Origin: Aerococcus suis
Lineage (GTDB): Bacteria > Bacillota > Bacilli > Lactobacillales > Aerococcaceae
Assembly (NCBI RefSeq): GCF_900176325.1
Contig: NZ_FWXK01000005.1
Location: forward strand, 46,366 to 110,365
Length of the DNA stretch: 64,000 bases
Direction: 5' to 3'
Shown here: positions 28,595-40,771 of the stretch, piece by piece
Numbering within the stretch: the stretch's first letter is position 1
How the letters are laid out: each line of letters opens with the position of its first letter
The notes under the pieces: model-generated
What the model was told of the DNA's origin: nothing
Databases searched by the model: none
What the model saw: the letters and a program-made list of their open reading frames with translations, nothing else
Position numbers and translations under genes: made by a program

Positions 28595-28888
28595 TTATTC
28601 TTCGTCGTCTCCACCGAAGATTTCAATTGATTGACCTTCTTGGATTTGGACAACTGCTTTACGACGTTTGCGAGTGTAACCTGCGTAACGTCCCATACGT
28701 TTTAATTTACCACGTACATTTAAAATGTTTACTTTTACAACTTTAACATCGAATAAATCTTCAACCGCTTGTTTAACTTCTGTTTTGTTTGCGCGGCGAT
28801 CTACTTCGAATGTGTATTTATCGTTTTCCATTTCAATCATTGATTGTTCAGTAATGATTGGACGGATAATCACATCTTGTGCCAACAT
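28595..28888 (-). CDS. rplW: 50S ribosomal protein L23
   Basis: 97 aa exit-tunnel protein ([20 protein letters not shown]), the main docking site for trigger factor. Shares base 28888 with the end of rplD. Confidence 0.98.
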   Translation of the reverse strand: MLAQDVIIRPIITEQSMIEMENDKYTFEVDRRANKTEVKQAVEDLFDVKVVKVNILNVRGKLKRMGRYAGYTRKRRKAVVQIQEGQSIEIFGGDDEE

Positions 28889-29511
28889 TATGCCAGTACC
28901 TCCTCTACGTTAGAAAGTGCTGATTGTGTCATGACAACTTTTTCGTTGTTAACTAAGTCAAATACGTTAACGTTGTTTTCATCAACGATTGTCACGTTAG
29001 CTAAGTTACGAGCTGAACGAACAGCATTTTCGTTGTCTTTATCAATTACAACCAATACTTTAGTATCAACGTCTAAGTTAGTTAATACATTTTGGAATTC
29101 TTTTGTTTTTGGTGTGTCAAATGCTAATTCTTCAACCACTACTAAGTTTTCGTTAGCCACTTTGTCTGATAATGCAGAACGTAATGCTAAACGACGAACT
29201 TTACGAGGTGATTTGTAAGCATATGAACGAGGTGTTGGGCCAAATGCTTGTCCACCACCAACCCATTGAGGAGAGCGGATAGAACCTTGACGAGCACGAC
29301 CAGTACCTTTTTGACGCCATGGTTTACGGCCACCACCGCGTACTGCTGAACGGTTTTTCACTGAATGTGTTCCTTGGCGTAATGAAGCACGTTGTTGTAA
29401 AATCACATCATAAACAGCATGTTCATTTGGTTCGATTGCAAATACCGCATCGTTTAATGTTACTTCACCAGCTTGAGAACCATCTTGTTTAAATAATTTA
29501 ACTTTAGCCAT
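28888..29511 (-). CDS. rplD: 50S ribosomal protein L4
   Basis: 207 aa. Its extended loop ([20 protein letters not shown]) lines the tunnel constriction. In E. coli it represses the S10 operon; that mechanism is not established for this group. Confidence 0.98.
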   Translation of the reverse strand: MAKVKLFKQDGSQAGEVTLNDAVFAIEPNEHAVYDVILQQRASLRQGTHSVKNRSAVRGGGRKPWRQKGTGRARQGSIRSPQWVGGGQAFGPTPRSYAYKSPRKVRRLALRSALSDKVANENLVVVEELAFDTPKTKEFQNVLTNLDVDTKVLVVIDKDNENAVRSARNLANVTIVDENNVNVFDLVNNEKVVMTQSALSNVEEVLA

Positions 29512-29533
29512 TATTGTTTTCCTCCTTCCTCAA

Positions 29534-30169
29534 TTATTCTGCAGCTTTAACAGCTGATTCAATTTTAATTAATGATTTTTTAGCTCCTGGCACATTACCT
29601 TTAATTAAGATAACGTTACGGTCAGTATCAACTTTAACAATTTCTAAGTTTTGGATAGTGACTTGGTTACCACCCATACGACCTGGTAGAGCTTTTCCTT
29701 TGAATACTTTAGAAGCATCTGATGCCATACCCATTGAACCTGGTGCACGGTGATAATGAGAGCCATGTCCCATTGGTCCACGAGCTTGGTTATGGCGTTT
29801 AATAGCCCCTTGGAATCCTTTTCCTTTTGATGTACCTGTGACATCTACGATGTCGCCAGCTTGGAAAATATCCACTGTTACTTCGTTTCCTACTTCATAT
29901 TCTCCTAGCTCAACATCTTTAATTTCTTTAATGAAGCGCTTAGGAGTCGTTTCTGCTTTTGCTACATGACCTTTAGCAGGTTTGTTTGACAATACTTCAC
30001 GAAGATCATCGAAACCTAATTGGATAGCTTCGTAGCCATCAGTATCATTAGATTTAGTTTGTAATACTACGTTAGGTTGTGCTTCGACTACAGTTACAGG
30101 AACTAATTCACCTGATTCTGTAAAGAATTGTGTCATACCTACTTTTTTACCTAAGATTCCTTTAGTCAT
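29534..30169 (-). CDS. rplC: 50S ribosomal protein L3
   Basis: 211 aa. N-terminal [20 protein letters not shown]; the loop [20 protein letters not shown] carries the glutamine methylated in other bacteria. Assembly initiator. Confidence 0.98.
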   Translation of the reverse strand: MTKGILGKKVGMTQFFTESGELVPVTVVEAQPNVVLQTKSNDTDGYEAIQLGFDDLREVLSNKPAKGHVAKAETTPKRFIKEIKDVELGEYEVGNEVTVDIFQAGDIVDVTGTSKGKGFQGAIKRHNQARGPMGHGSHYHRAPGSMGMASDASKVFKGKALPGRMGGNQVTIQNLEIVKVDTDRNVILIKGNVPGAKKSLIKIESAVKAAE

Positions 30170-30226
30170 GAGTACACCTCCGTTAATTTTATTTTTTATT
30201 TTGGGTTAACTAATTTAATTTGTAGA

Positions 30227-30535
30227 CTATAGTTTGATTTCAATGTCTACGCCTGATGGTAAGTCTAATTTCATTAATGCATCAACAGTTTTTGGTGTTG
30301 GATTAACGATATCAACTAGACGTTTGTGTGTGCGCATTTCGAATTGTTCACGTGAATCTTTGTCTTTGTGTGGTGAACGAATTACAGTGAACAGTGAACG
30401 TTCAGTTGGTAATGGAACCGGACCTGAAACTTCTGCTCCTGTACGTTTTGCTGTTTCAACAATTTTACTTGCTGATTGATCTAATGCACGATGTTCGTAT
30501 GCTTTTAAACGAATACGAATCTTTTGTTTTGCCAT
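30227..30535 (-). CDS. rpsJ: 30S ribosomal protein S10
   Basis: 102 aa ([20 protein letters not shown]), also the NusE partner in antitermination. First gene of the S10 operon, preceded by a promoter and a long structured leader. Confidence 0.98.
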   Translation of the reverse strand: MAKQKIRIRLKAYEHRALDQSASKIVETAKRTGAEVSGPVPLPTERSLFTVIRSPHKDKDSREQFEMRTHKRLVDIVNPTPKTVDALMKLDLPSGVDIEIKL

Positions 30536-30700
30536 GACTTTTTCCTCCTCGTCATAAATTGTAATTTAGACTTGCTCCGCGTAAAAACCGGCGCACCCCT
30601 ATGGCAATGCTCCCGGGTGTGTCGCAACCTTACGCCTCTAAGCTCCTTGGTTTGACAACCTTTCGGCGACAAATCCGTGTCTGTTTTGATAACAGCACTT
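30536..30700 (-). ncRNA. S10 operon 5' leader, structured
   Basis: About 165 nt between promoter and rpsJ with several potential stems on the RNA, for instance GGTTGTCAAACC and GC-rich arms around CACACCCGGG and GGGGTGCG. A 93-codon open frame crosses it but has no ribosome site and resembles no protein. Position and structure suggest a regulatory leader; no family model was run. Confidence 0.5.
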
Positions 30701-30705
30701 TTATT

Positions 30706-30734
30706 AGTATACATGATACAAGTAGCCATTTCAA
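30706..30734 (-). promoter_or_regulatory. Promoter of the S10 operon
   Basis: TTGAAA (30729-30734) and TATACT (30706-30711), 17-bp spacer, minus strand, upstream of the leader. Confidence 0.85.
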
Positions 30735-30895
30735 GCGATTTGTCGCTTTTTTTACGACTTTTTCCAACTTTTTGTTCTCGTACCAACGTGTCCTAGTGTG
30801 TCATAAATATTTAGATAAAAAAATTATTTCTCAATTTGGCACTTATACCTTCTATTTGTATCCTCGACCAATATATTTCTACTATCTAATAAACT

Positions 30896-30932
30896 AAATA
30901 AAAAAAGCTAAGCATACGCTTAGCTTTTTTAT
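30896..30932 (-). terminator. tuf terminator
   Basis: AAAAAGCTAAGC-ATAC-GCTTAGCTTTTTT: 10-bp stem with an A tract before and a T tract after. It separates tuf from the S10 operon. Confidence 0.92.
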
Positions 30933-30955
30933 CGTTAATGAATAATTGATTTAAA

Positions 30956-32143
30956 TTATTCGTTAATTTCAGTAACAACACCAGCACCAACAGTACGTCC
31001 ACCTTCACGGATAGAGAATTTAGTACCGTCTTCGATAGCAACTGGGTGAATTAATTCAACGTCCATTGTAACGTTATCACCAGGCATTACCATTTGTACG
31101 TCATCTGGTAAGATGATTACACCAGTGATGTCTGTTGTACGGAAGTAGAATTGTGGACGGTAGTTAGTTAAGAATGGTGTATGACGTCCACCTTCTTCTT
31201 TACTTAATACGTAAACTTCCGCTTTGAATTTTTTATGAGGTGTAATTGAACCAGGAGCAGCTAATACTTGTCCACGTTCGATGTGGTCACGTGTTACACC
31301 ACGTAGTAAGGCACCAATGTTGTCCCCTGCTTCTGCTTCGTCCATTTGTTTACGGAACATTTCAATACCAGTAACAGTTGTTTTAGTGATTTCTTCAGCA
31401 ATACCAACGATTTCAACTTCATCAGATAAGTGAATTTGTCCACGTTCGATACGTCCTGTAGCAACTGTACCACGACCAGTAATTGAGAATACGTCTTCGA
31501 CTGGCATCATGAATGGTTTGTCAGTGTCACGGTCTGGTTCTGGAATGTAGCTGTCAACAGCTTCCATTAATTCAAGAATTTTTTGTTCTTGTTCTTCGTC
31601 GCCTTCTAAGGCTTTTAATGCAGAACCAACGATTACAGGGATTTCGTCACCTGGGTAATCGTATTCAGATAATAAGTCACGAACTTCCATTTCAACCAAT
31701 TCGATTAATTCTTCATCGTCAACTTGGTCAGATTTGTTTAAGAATACTACGAAGTATGGAACACCAACTTGTCCTGCTAATAGGATATGTTCACGAGTTT
31801 GTGGCATTGGTCCATCTGCAGCAGATACAACTAAGATAGCTCCGTCCATTTGAGCAGCACCAGTGATCATGTTTTTAACATAGTCGGCGTGTCCTGGAGC
31901 GTCGATGTGAGCGTAGTGACGGTTAGCTGTTTCATATTCGATATGAGAAGTGTTGATCGTGATTCCACGTTCTTTTTCTTCTGGTGCGTTATCGATTGCA
32001 GCGTAGTCTTTAGCTTCACCGAAACCATTTTTAGCTAAAACAGTTGCGATTGCAGCTGATAAAGTTGTTTTACCGTGGTCAACGTGACCTAATGTACCAA
32101 TATTAACATGTGGTTTAGTACGTTCGTATTTTTCTCTTGCCAT
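30956..32143 (-). CDS. tuf: Elongation factor Tu
   Basis: GTPase that delivers aminoacyl-tRNA to the ribosome, 395 aa. G1 GHVDHGKTT at 19-27, G3 [10 protein letters not shown]4 NKSD (usually NKCD or NKVD), with the switch-I threonine in [18 protein letters not shown] lies before the ATG. It has its own strong promoter, so it can be made in excess over fusA. Confidence 0.98.
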   Translation of the reverse strand: MAREKYERTKPHVNIGTLGHVDHGKTTLSAAIATVLAKNGFGEAKDYAAIDNAPEEKERGITINTSHIEYETANRHYAHIDAPGHADYVKNMITGAAQMDGAILVVSAADGPMPQTREHILLAGQVGVPYFVVFLNKSDQVDDEELIELVEMEVRDLLSEYDYPGDEIPVIVGSALKALEGDEEQEQKILELMEAVDSYIPEPDRDTDKPFMMPVEDVFSITGRGTVATGRIERGQIHLSDEVEIVGIAEEITKTTVTGIEMFRKQMDEAEAGDNIGALLRGVTRDHIERGQVLAAPGSITPHKKFKAEVYVLSKEEGGRHTPFLTNYRPQFYFRTTDITGVIILPDDVQMVMPGDNVTMDVELIHPVAIEDGTKFSIREGGRTVGAGVVTEINE

Positions 32144-32199
32144 TTGTAAATTCCTCCTAAGAATTGAGATTATCTTTTTGCAAAGATTTACATAAATAC

Positions 32200-32228
32200 A
32201 TTATAGGGAAACACCCTATAAAAATCAA
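32200..32228 (-). promoter_or_regulatory. Promoter of tuf
   Basis: TTGATT (32223-32228) and consensus TATAAT (32200-32205), 17-bp spacer on the minus strand. The spacer and -10 contain the inverted repeat TATAGGG-TGTTT-CCCTATA. Confidence 0.85.
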
Positions 32229-32265
32229 GGTTTACATCTGTTAGGATTTACCTTGAATATTACAT

Positions 32266-32293
32266 CCATAACCTACTATATAGTAGGTTATGG
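32266..32293. repeat. 28-bp perfect palindrome between fusA and tuf
   Basis: Two 14-bp arms, CCATAACCTACTAT and ATAGTAGGTTATGG, meet with no loop, 13 bp after the fusA stop and 37 bp before the tuf -35 box. No T tract follows, so it is not a classical terminator. It may act as a cruciform, a processing hairpin or a protein site. Confidence 0.8.
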
Positions 32294-32306
32294 TCATAAT
32301 TATAAA

Positions 32307-34403
32307 TTAAGCGTCTTGGTTACCTGAGCCGTATTGTTTAACGATTTCAGCTTCGATAGATTTTGGAACTGGTTCGTAGTGGTCAAATGTCATAGTGAAT
32401 GTACCACGACCTTGAGTTGAAGAACGTAATGTTGTTGCATAACCAAACATTTCAGATAATGGAACTGTTGAGTTAATCATTAACGCGTTACCACGGTTTT
32501 CTTGTCCTTCAATACGTCCACGACGAGCAGAAACATGTCCCATAACATCGCCAAGATATTCTTCTGGAACTAAGATATCAACTTTCATCATTGGTTCTAA
32601 GATAGCTGGTTCAGCTTTTTTAGCAGCATTACGTAATGCTAATGAAGCAGCAACTTTGAAGGCTGTTTCAGATGAGTCGACATCATGGTAAGAACCATCG
32701 TATAATTTGGCTTTTACGTCTACCATTGGGAATCCAGCAATAACACCATTTTTCATAGCGTCTTTTAATCCGGCTTCAACTGAAGGGATATAGTCTTTAG
32801 GAACTACCCCACCAACGATAGCATTTTCGAATTCAAATCCAGCACCTTCATCGTTAGGTGTGAATTCAATCCAAACATCACCATATTGACCTTTACCACC
32901 TGATTGACGAACAAATTTACCTTGTGCTTCAGTTGGTACTGTAAATGTTTCACGGTAAGAAACTTGTGGTGCACCTACAGAAGCTTCAACGTTAAATTCA
33001 CGTTTCAAACGGTCAACGATAATGTCTAAGTGAAGTTCACCCATACCAGCAATAACTGTTTGTCCAGTTTCACGGTTAGTTGTTGCACGGAAAGTTGGGT
33101 CTTCTTCTGCTAATTTACCTAATGCAACTGACATTTTATCTTGGTCAGCTTTAGTATCAGGTTCAATCGCTACTTCAATAACGGGTTCTGGGAATTCCAT
33201 TGATTCTAAGATAACTTTATTATCAGTATCACATAAAGTATCACCAGTACCAGTATCTTTAAGACCTACTGCAGCAGCAATATCTCCAGAGAATACTTTA
33301 TCAATTTCTGAACGAGAGTTTGCGTGCATTAATAGGATACGTCCAACACGTTCACGTTTATCTTTAGTTGCGTTTTGGATGTAAGAACCAGATTCTAATG
33401 TACCAGAGTAAACACGGAAGAATGTTAAACGACCAACATATGGGTCTGTCATAACTTTGAAAGCTAATGCTGCAAATGGAGCATCATCGTCAGCACGAAC
33501 TTCAAATTCTTCTTCTTCGTTATCTGCTTTGTGTCCAACAATTGGAGGTACATCAGTTGGCGCTGGTAAGTAGTCAATAACACCGTCAAGCATTAATTGA
33601 ACACCTTTGTTTTTGAATGCTGATCCACAGTATACAGGGTAGAATTCAACATTACATGTTGCTTCACGAATTGCTGCGCGTAATTCGTCTTCAGAGATTT
33701 CTTCTCCTTCTAAGTAGCTCATCATAATGTCTTCATTTAAATCAGCGATAGCTTCAATTAAGTTTGTACGCCATTTTTCTGCTTCTTCTTGATATTCTTC
33801 TGGAATGTCACGTTCTTCGTATTCAGAACCATCGTCAGAAGTATAGATTTCAGCTTTCATCGTAATCAAGTCAATGATACCTTGGAAATCATCTTCTGCA
33901 CCGATTGGTAATTGAACTGGGTGAGCATTTGCTTGTAAACGTTCATGTAAAGTATCAACAGAATACAAGAAATTAGCACCTAATTTGTCCATTTTGTTAA
34001 CGAAAACAATACGTGGTACACGGTAAGTTGTTGCTTGACGCCAAACTGTTTCAGTTTGAGGTTCTACACCTGATTGAGCATCTAGTAACGCAACTGAACC
34101 ATCAAGTACACGTAAAGAACGTTCAACCTCAACAGTGAAGTCTACGTGTCCTGGTGTATCGATGATGTTTACACGGTGACCTTTCCATTGTGCAGTTGTT
34201 GCTGCAGATGTAATTGTAATCCCACGGTCTTTTTCTTGTTCCATCCAGTCCATTTGTGAACCACCATCATGAGTTTCACCAATTTTGTAGATACGACCTG
34301 TGTAATAAAGAATACGTTCTGTCGTAGTCGTTTTACCAGCATCGATGTGGGCCATAATTCCGATATTTCTTGTTTTCTCAAGAGGGAAATCTCTTTTAGC
34401 CAT
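32307..34403 (-). CDS. fusA: Elongation factor G
   Basis: Translocase GTPase of 698 aa. G1 [16 protein letters not shown]3 [10 protein letters not shown]4 NKMD, domain IV with the tip region that enters the A site, and a C-terminal domain V ending [10 protein letters not shown]. No residue obviously tied to fusidic acid resistance could be judged by eye. Cotranscribed with rpsL and rpsG. Confidence 0.98.
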   Translation of the reverse strand: MAKRDFPLEKTRNIGIMAHIDAGKTTTTERILYYTGRIYKIGETHDGGSQMDWMEQEKDRGITITSAATTAQWKGHRVNIIDTPGHVDFTVEVERSLRVLDGSVALLDAQSGVEPQTETVWRQATTYRVPRIVFVNKMDKLGANFLYSVDTLHERLQANAHPVQLPIGAEDDFQGIIDLITMKAEIYTSDDGSEYEERDIPEEYQEEAEKWRTNLIEAIADLNEDIMMSYLEGEEISEDELRAAIREATCNVEFYPVYCGSAFKNKGVQLMLDGVIDYLPAPTDVPPIVGHKADNEEEEFEVRADDDAPFAALAFKVMTDPYVGRLTFFRVYSGTLESGSYIQNATKDKRERVGRILLMHANSRSEIDKVFSGDIAAAVGLKDTGTGDTLCDTDNKVILESMEFPEPVIEVAIEPDTKADQDKMSVALGKLAEEDPTFRATTNRETGQTVIAGMGELHLDIIVDRLKREFNVEASVGAPQVSYRETFTVPTEAQGKFVRQSGGKGQYGDVWIEFTPNDEGAGFEFENAIVGGVVPKDYIPSVEAGLKDAMKNGVIAGFPMVDVKAKLYDGSYHDVDSSETAFKVAASLALRNAAKKAEPAILEPMMKVDILVPEEYLGDVMGHVSARRGRIEGQENRGNALMINSTVPLSEMFGYATTLRSSTQGRGTFTMTFDHYEPVPKSIEAEIVKQYGSGNQDA

Positions 34404-34511
34404 TAAACTTTACTCCTTTTTTTGAAATGACGTTAGTTACCTGTTTCAAGCCTATTATATATGACTTGAAACAATTATCAAACGTAAAATAGTTTCTTCC
34501 TAAATAACGTA

Positions 34512-34982
34512 TTACCAACGGAAGTGAGCAAAAGCTTTGTTAGCTTCAGCCATACGATGTACTTCTTCACGTTTTCTAACAGCTGCACCTGTGTTATCAG
34601 CTGCATCCATGATTTCACGTGCTAAACGTAATTCCATTGTATTTTCACCACGAAGGCGAGCGTAATTTACTAACCAACGTAAAGCTAAAGTTTGACGACG
34701 TTCTGGACGAACTTCCATAGGTACTTGGTAGTTAGATCCACCAACACGACGAGCTTTAACTTCTAATACTGGTGAGATATTTTCCAATGCTTGTTCGAAA
34801 ACTTCCATTGGATCATTTCCAGTTTCAGATTTAATCATTTCAAATGCATTGTATAAAATAGTTGCTGCAACACCACGTTTACCATCTACCATGATACGGT
34901 TGATTAAACGAGTGACTAATTTTGAGTTATAAATTGGGTCTGGCAACACTTCACGTTTTGCCACATGTCCTTTACGAGGCAT
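34512..34982 (-). CDS. rpsG: 30S ribosomal protein S7
   Basis: 156 aa ([20 protein letters not shown]), 3' domain assembly initiator near the E site. 22 bp after rpsL. Confidence 0.98.
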   Translation of the reverse strand: MPRKGHVAKREVLPDPIYNSKLVTRLINRIMVDGKRGVAATILYNAFEMIKSETGNDPMEVFEQALENISPVLEVKARRVGGSNYQVPMEVRPERRQTLALRWLVNYARLRGENTMELRLAREIMDAADNTGAAVRKREEVHRMAEANKAFAHFRW

Positions 34983-35004
34983 TTAAGCTCCTCCTTTCGC
35001 TTTT

Positions 35005-35418
35005 TTAGTTTTTAGGTTTTTTAGCACCGTATTTAGAACGGCTTTGCATACGGTCTTGTACACCAGCAGTATCTAGTGCACCACGTACGATATGGTAACG
35101 TACCCCTGGTAAGTCTTTTACACGACCACCACGAATTAAAACAACACTGTGTTCTTGTAAGTTGTGACCGATACCTGGGATATAAGCAGTTACCTCAATC
35201 ATGTTTGATAAACGAACACGTGCGTATTTACGTAACGCTGAGTTCGGTTTTTTAGGTGTCATTGTTCCGACACGTGTACATACTCCACGTTTTTGTGGAG
35301 AGTTATTATTGGTGAATTTTTTCTTCATTGAGTTGTAACCTTTACCTAACGCTGGTGAATCAGATTTACTACTAGCGCTTTTACGAGGTTTACGTACCAA
35401 TTGATTAATAGTAGGCAT
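35005..35418 (-). CDS. rpsL: 30S ribosomal protein S12
   Basis: 137 aa decoding-centre protein. The loops carrying the streptomycin-related lysines read [11 protein letters not shown] and [14 protein letters not shown] and look wild type. AAGGAGG precedes the ATG. Confidence 0.98.
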   Translation of the reverse strand: MPTINQLVRKPRKSASSKSDSPALGKGYNSMKKKFTNNNSPQKRGVCTRVGTMTPKKPNSALRKYARVRLSNMIEVTAYIPGIGHNLQEHSVVLIRGGRVKDLPGVRYHIVRGALDTAGVQDRMQSRSKYGAKKPKN

Positions 35419-35618
35419 TTACTATTTCCTCCTTTTCCTTTACGGGTTATTTAATCCACACTTCCGGGTGTGCCCTTTTTTTCAAAAAAGAAAAAAAGAA
35501 TAAATATTCTTTTATTTGTGCCCTGTATACCAGTCAGCACGACTGTTTCTTTTGTTTACAGGAATCTGTATACAAAAAGCACCTTTAAAAGCATATCACG
35601 ATGGTTACACAGAGTCAA
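35419..35618 (-). promoter_or_regulatory. Promoter and leader of rpsL-rpsG-fusA
   Basis: TTGACT (35613-35618) and TATGCT (35590-35595) with a 17-bp spacer, then a leader of about 165 nt that contains two nearly matching GTATACAG segments and A/T-rich runs. A weak CACACCCGGAAGTGTG stem lies close to the gene. Confidence 0.75.
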
Positions 35619-35645
35619 ATCTTTTTTAGAGTTTTTTCGCATAAT

Positions 35646-35676
35646 AAAAGGATTAACCTAGCAGTTAATCCTTTTT
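35646..35676. terminator. Terminator of the symporter gene
   Basis: AAAAGGATTAAC-CTAGCA-GTTAATCCTTTTT, a 12-bp symmetrical hairpin between the symporter gene and the rpsL promoter. Confidence 0.9.
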
Positions 35677-35680
35677 CTAT

Positions 35681-36892
35681 CTATTCTGTATCAGATTTTG
35701 CTAATTTTGTACGATAGATTTTATCAATAACTAAAGCAATCGCATTATCACTTGAGACGTTTGCAGCTGTACCAAAGCTATCTTGTGTCATATAAAGTGA
35801 AATTAATAAACTGGCGATCGTTCCGCTTGGATCTAATCCGACCATACCAATATAAGGTAATGTACTCATAATACCACCACCTGGTGCTCCAGGTGCAGCC
35901 ACCATTGCAATTCCTAAGGTAAAAATAAATGGAATAAACTTATCTAATCCGGTTGGCATACCATTTAATAACAAGACAGCGTAAATAATTGAAACAATCG
36001 TCATCACACTACCAATAATATGGGCCGTTGCACAGAAAGGAATAACGAAATTCCGTATTTTTTCTGATACGCCGTTCTTCTCAGCAATTGATAAATTGAC
36101 TGGAATAGTCGCTGCTGACGATTGCGTCGCGGCAGCTGTTAAGTAACCAGGAATCTGATTTTTAATCAGTTTAATTGGGCTCTTACCAGTATACGCTCCG
36201 GCAATGCAGAACCAAATAAAGACAAATACCCAATGTAAAATTAATATTACCAAGTAAACTTTCCAAAACACCGATAAAATATTAAATGCGCTACCTGAGT
36301 AAGACATATTAACAAAATTACCAAAAACAAAAATTGGAATACCTGGTACCACTAAGTGACCTAATAAATAAGAAATAATATCTGAGAAATCACTAAACAC
36401 GTTATATATAGCATCACCGTGACGTTTACTATGTTGTCTCAAGTAAGAGATTCCTAACCCAAACATAAATGCAAAAACAATCCCTGATGTAACATCTAGT
36501 AACGGCTCAATTGGAATCTCAAAAATCGGCTTAACTAATGACTCCATTTCCCCGATATTAGCCGCTTTTTCATTGATAAACAGAGGGAAAATTTGTCTAA
36601 CTATAAATAGTGCTGACACTCCCCCAATAATTGTAGAAACATAAGCAATCCCTGTTGTTATCCCTAATAGTTTTCCAGCACCTTCTGTTAAATCGGCGAT
36701 TCCCATAACAATAAATGCGACAACCATTAGTGGAATAATAAAGTTTAATAAGGCGCTAAAAAAGGTGGAGATAGTCACCGGAATCTCAAAAAAGATTAAC
36801 GGTAAAAACTTAAGTTGTCCGTATACAACACCAAGAAAAATAGCAAGTAATAATTTCTGAATTAGCCCAAAGCGTAATTTTTTTCTTCGCAT
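35681..36892 (-). CDS. Dicarboxylate/amino acid:cation symporter (DAACS family)
   Basis: 403-aa membrane protein that takes up an acidic or neutral amino acid or dicarboxylate with Na+ or H+. The re-entrant loop motif TQSSAATIPVNL and the second hairpin region PGAPGGGIMS, followed by TQDSFGTAANVSSDNA, are the glutamate-transporter-fold signatures. Substrate (glutamate, aspartate, serine/threonine) not resolvable. Monocistronic between lysS and rpsL. Confidence 0.92.
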   Translation of the reverse strand: MRRKKLRFGLIQKLLLAIFLGVVYGQLKFLPLIFFEIPVTISTFFSALLNFIIPLMVVAFIVMGIADLTEGAGKLLGITTGIAYVSTIIGGVSALFIVRQIFPLFINEKAANIGEMESLVKPIFEIPIEPLLDVTSGIVFAFMFGLGISYLRQHSKRHGDAIYNVFSDFSDIISYLLGHLVVPGIPIFVFGNFVNMSYSGSAFNILSVFWKVYLVILILHWVFVFIWFCIAGAYTGKSPIKLIKNQIPGYLTAAATQSSAATIPVNLSIAEKNGVSEKIRNFVIPFCATAHIIGSVMTIVSIIYAVLLLNGMPTGLDKFIPFIFTLGIAMVAAPGAPGGGIMSTLPYIGMVGLDPSGTIASLLISLYMTQDSFGTAANVSSDNAIALVIDKIYRTKLAKSDTE

Positions 36893-37045
36893 AATAATCC
36901 TCCATATCTTTTATAGCTAGCGATTGCTTCACTATTTATTTTTTATATTTTTTAATCTTATGACAAGTTTTTTTAATTTGCAAGATAAATTCTGACAATT
37001 ACTGTTTAAGTCAGTTATTTTTCTATAATTACTTTTTTTAGTGCA

Positions 37046-37079
37046 CAAAAAAAGAGGCTGGGAGTTATCCAACCTCTTA
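37046..37079 (-). terminator. lysS terminator
   Basis: AAGAGGTTGG...CCAGCCTCTT stem with one G-U pair and T7 on the minus strand. Confidence 0.85.
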
Positions 37080-37099
37080 ATTACTTACCGTATAATTAA

Positions 37100-38647
<1,548 letters not shown>

Positions 38648-38659
38648 TTATTTAATATC

Positions 38660-38695
38660 AAAAAAACAGGCAAAATTGTAGTCGTACGGCATTTA
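38660..38695 (-). promoter_or_regulatory. Probable promoter of lysS
   Basis: On the minus strand TTGTTA and TACAAT are separated by 18 bp, 50-90 bp upstream of lysS. No T-box (specifier loop/antiterminator) was recognised in this short leader. Confidence 0.55.
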
Positions 38696-38742
38696 TTTTA
38701 ACAAACTACTAGTTAAAAAGAAAGCCTGGTATTTTTTGCAAA

Positions 38743-38770
38743 TAAAAAAGAGGTAGCCTAAGCTACCTCA
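38743..38770 (-). terminator. cysK terminator
   Basis: GAGGTAGC-TTAG-GCTACCTC followed by T6ATTT on the minus strand. Confidence 0.92.
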
Positions 38771-38783
38771 GATATTCATTATT

Positions 38784-39707
38784 TTATTGTTCAGAAAATA
38801 GACCAGTTGATAAGTAACGTTCACCAGTATCTGGTGCAACGACAACAACTTTTTTACCTTTTCCTAAACGTTTAGCCACTTCAATGGCACCGGCAATAGC
38901 AGCACCTGAGCTAACACCAACTAATAATCCTTCGTTAATACCAATTTCACGAGCTGCTTCACGCGCTTTATCAGTAGATACTTGAATAATTTCATTATAC
39001 ATTTCAGTATCTAGTACGCTAGGTACGAATCCAGCACCTAAACCTTGGATACCATGTTTACCAGGTTCGTTACCACTTAATACCGCTGATTCTTGTGGTT
39101 CAACAGCATATAATTGAACATCTTTATTTACTTGACGTAAGGCACGGCCAGCACCTGTTAATGTTCCCCCAGTACCAACACCAGCTACAAAGGCATCAGG
39201 TGCGCCATCTAACGCTTGGATAATTTCTGGTCCAGTAGTTGCTTCATGGACAGCTGGGTTAGCTAGGTTATCGAATTGGAATAACATTACGTATCCATCT
39301 TCTTTAGCTAATGCTTCAGCTTGAGCAATCGCTTCTTTCATACCACCATCACCAGGTGTTAAATTAATTTTAGCACCATAAGCACGCATTAAATCTTGGC
39401 GTTCTTTTGTCATTGTTTCTGGCATAAAGATTTCAACATTATATCCTTTAGCCGCACCAACTAATGCAATACCAACACCTGTGTTTCCTGATGTGGCTTC
39501 TACTAAAGTATCGCCAGGTTTAATTTTACCTTCTTGTTCAGCCACTTCAATCATATTTAATGCGATACGATCTTTAACACTACCTCCAGCGTTAAATGAT
39601 TCTAATTTAACATAGACATCAGCTGCATCTTGAGGCAATGAACGTTGTAATTTTAACATTGGAGTATCGCCAATTAATTCGGTGATATTATCATAAATTT
39701 TAGTCAT
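38784..39707 (-). CDS. cysK: Cysteine synthase (O-acetylserine sulfhydrylase)
   Basis: PLP enzyme that makes cysteine from O-acetylserine and sulfide. 307 aa, with the Schiff-base Lys45 in [10 protein letters not shown], substrate loop TSGNTG and phosphate-binding [13 protein letters not shown]. Transcribed after hslO. Its ribosome site (GAAAGGGG) is buried in the 3' arm of an 18-bp hairpin that looks like a terminator, so expression could be controlled there. Confidence 0.96.
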   Translation of the reverse strand: MTKIYDNITELIGDTPMLKLQRSLPQDAADVYVKLESFNAGGSVKDRIALNMIEVAEQEGKIKPGDTLVEATSGNTGVGIALVGAAKGYNVEIFMPETMTKERQDLMRAYGAKINLTPGDGGMKEAIAQAEALAKEDGYVMLFQFDNLANPAVHEATTGPEIIQALDGAPDAFVAGVGTGGTLTGAGRALRQVNKDVQLYAVEPQESAVLSGNEPGKHGIQGLGAGFVPSVLDTEMYNEIIQVSTDKAREAAREIGINEGLLVGVSSGAAIAGAIEVAKRLGKGKKVVVVAPDTGERYLSTGLFSEQ

Positions 39708-39718
39708 TAAAAATAAAC

Positions 39719-39766
39719 CCCTTTCAGTTATTGGTTATTACTATCATAAACCAACAACCGAAAGGG
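39719..39766 (-). promoter_or_regulatory. Stem-loop between hslO and cysK sequestering the cysK RBS
   Basis: Arms 39719-39736 and 39749-39766 form an uninterrupted 18-bp RNA stem (CCCUUUCGGUUGUUGGUU against AACCAAUAACUGAAAGGG, two G-U pairs) with a 12-nt loop. TTTATTTTT follows, as at an intrinsic terminator. The same 3' arm supplies the cysK Shine-Dalgarno sequence. TTGTCC and TATGAT, 16 bp apart, also lie in and next to the 5' arm, so a cysK promoter may overlap it. Confidence 0.8.
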
Positions 39767-39780
39767 ACAAAATTATTTGC

Positions 39781-40665
39781 TTATTTATGATTAGCTTCTT
39801 CGCGAATCGCTTCTAATTCTTCTTTACTGTAATGATATGCTTGATTACAGAAGTGACAAACGGTTTCTGCTTCACCGTCTTCCTCAATAATCGTATCTAA
39901 GTCTTCAACAGGGAGCGTCGCTAATCCTCTAGCAAAGTGTGCTTTAGAGCAATCACATTTAAAGGCTACTGACCGTTCATCTAAAATTTTAACATTTTCT
40001 TCACCTAGTAACTCAAAAATAATCTCAGTCGCTGTTTTACCTTCACTTAACATCGTTGTAATAGCTGGCACATTAGCAACAGCTGTCTCCACTTGTTCAA
40101 TCGTTTCTTCGCTCGCATCTGGTATTACTTGAATCATCCATCCACCAGCATTTTCAACCGACTCATCAGGATTGACTAAGACACCCAGTCCCATAGCAGA
40201 AGGCGTTTGCTCAGAGACTGTTAAGTAATAGGTTAAATCTTCAGCAATTTCTCCAGATACAATTGGTGACTGTCCAGAGAATGGTTCTTTTAACCCTAAA
40301 TCTTTCGTTACTGTCACCATTCCGTTAGTTCCAACTGCCCCTTTAACATCAATTTTATTTTGGTCATTTTCAGGTAAGCTAATATGCGGTTGATCCACAT
40401 ACCCCTTAACTTCACCTGAGCCATCAGCCATGACCACAATTTTTCCTGCCGGTCCATCACCAGCAATTTTTATCGCTAATCGCGCATCATCTTTAATATC
40501 TGAACCAAATAACAATCCAGCGGCTAATGTTCGTCCTAAAGCAGCAGTAGATGCTTGCCATGTATCATGTGCTCGTTGCGCTTCACGCACGACTTCTGTC
40601 GCATCGACTGCAGCAATTCGAATCGTATTATCAAATGCAATGGCTTTAATTAATTCTTTACTCAT
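39781..40665 (-). CDS. hslO: Redox-regulated chaperone Hsp33
   Basis: Holdase activated by oxidation. 294 aa; the C-terminal zinc/redox switch is present as CDCSKAHF and CHFCNQAY (CxC and CxxC). Placed after ftsH as in many Bacilli. Confidence 0.96.
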   Translation of the reverse strand: MSKELIKAIAFDNTIRIAAVDATEVVREAQRAHDTWQASTAALGRTLAAGLLFGSDIKDDARLAIKIAGDGPAGKIVVMADGSGEVKGYVDQPHISLPENDQNKIDVKGAVGTNGMVTVTKDLGLKEPFSGQSPIVSGEIAEDLTYYLTVSEQTPSAMGLGVLVNPDESVENAGGWMIQVIPDASEETIEQVETAVANVPAITTMLSEGKTATEIIFELLGEENVKILDERSVAFKCDCSKAHFARGLATLPVEDLDTIIEEDGEAETVCHFCNQAYHYSKEELEAIREEANHK

Positions 40666-40688
40666 AATATCTCCTTTATCGCTAACGA

Positions 40689-40745
40689 AAATAAGGACTT
40701 TTGATCATGTACTTTTCATTCAAACCATGAGCAAAGTCCTTATTT
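40689..40745 (-). terminator. Terminator after ftsH
   Basis: Long-range stem AAATAAGGACTTT/AAAGTCCTTATTT with an inner GATCATG/CATGAGC helix, just after ftsH and before hslO. T richness is moderate, so some read-through to hslO is likely. Confidence 0.7.
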
Positions 40746-40771
40746 CAACTTTTTATTTTGCTAACTTAATT

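Noticed and set aside
30505..30786. 93-codon minus-strand ORF across the rpsJ leader
   Set aside because: No ribosome site, runs through the promoter and structured leader, composition not protein-like; overlaps rpsJ.
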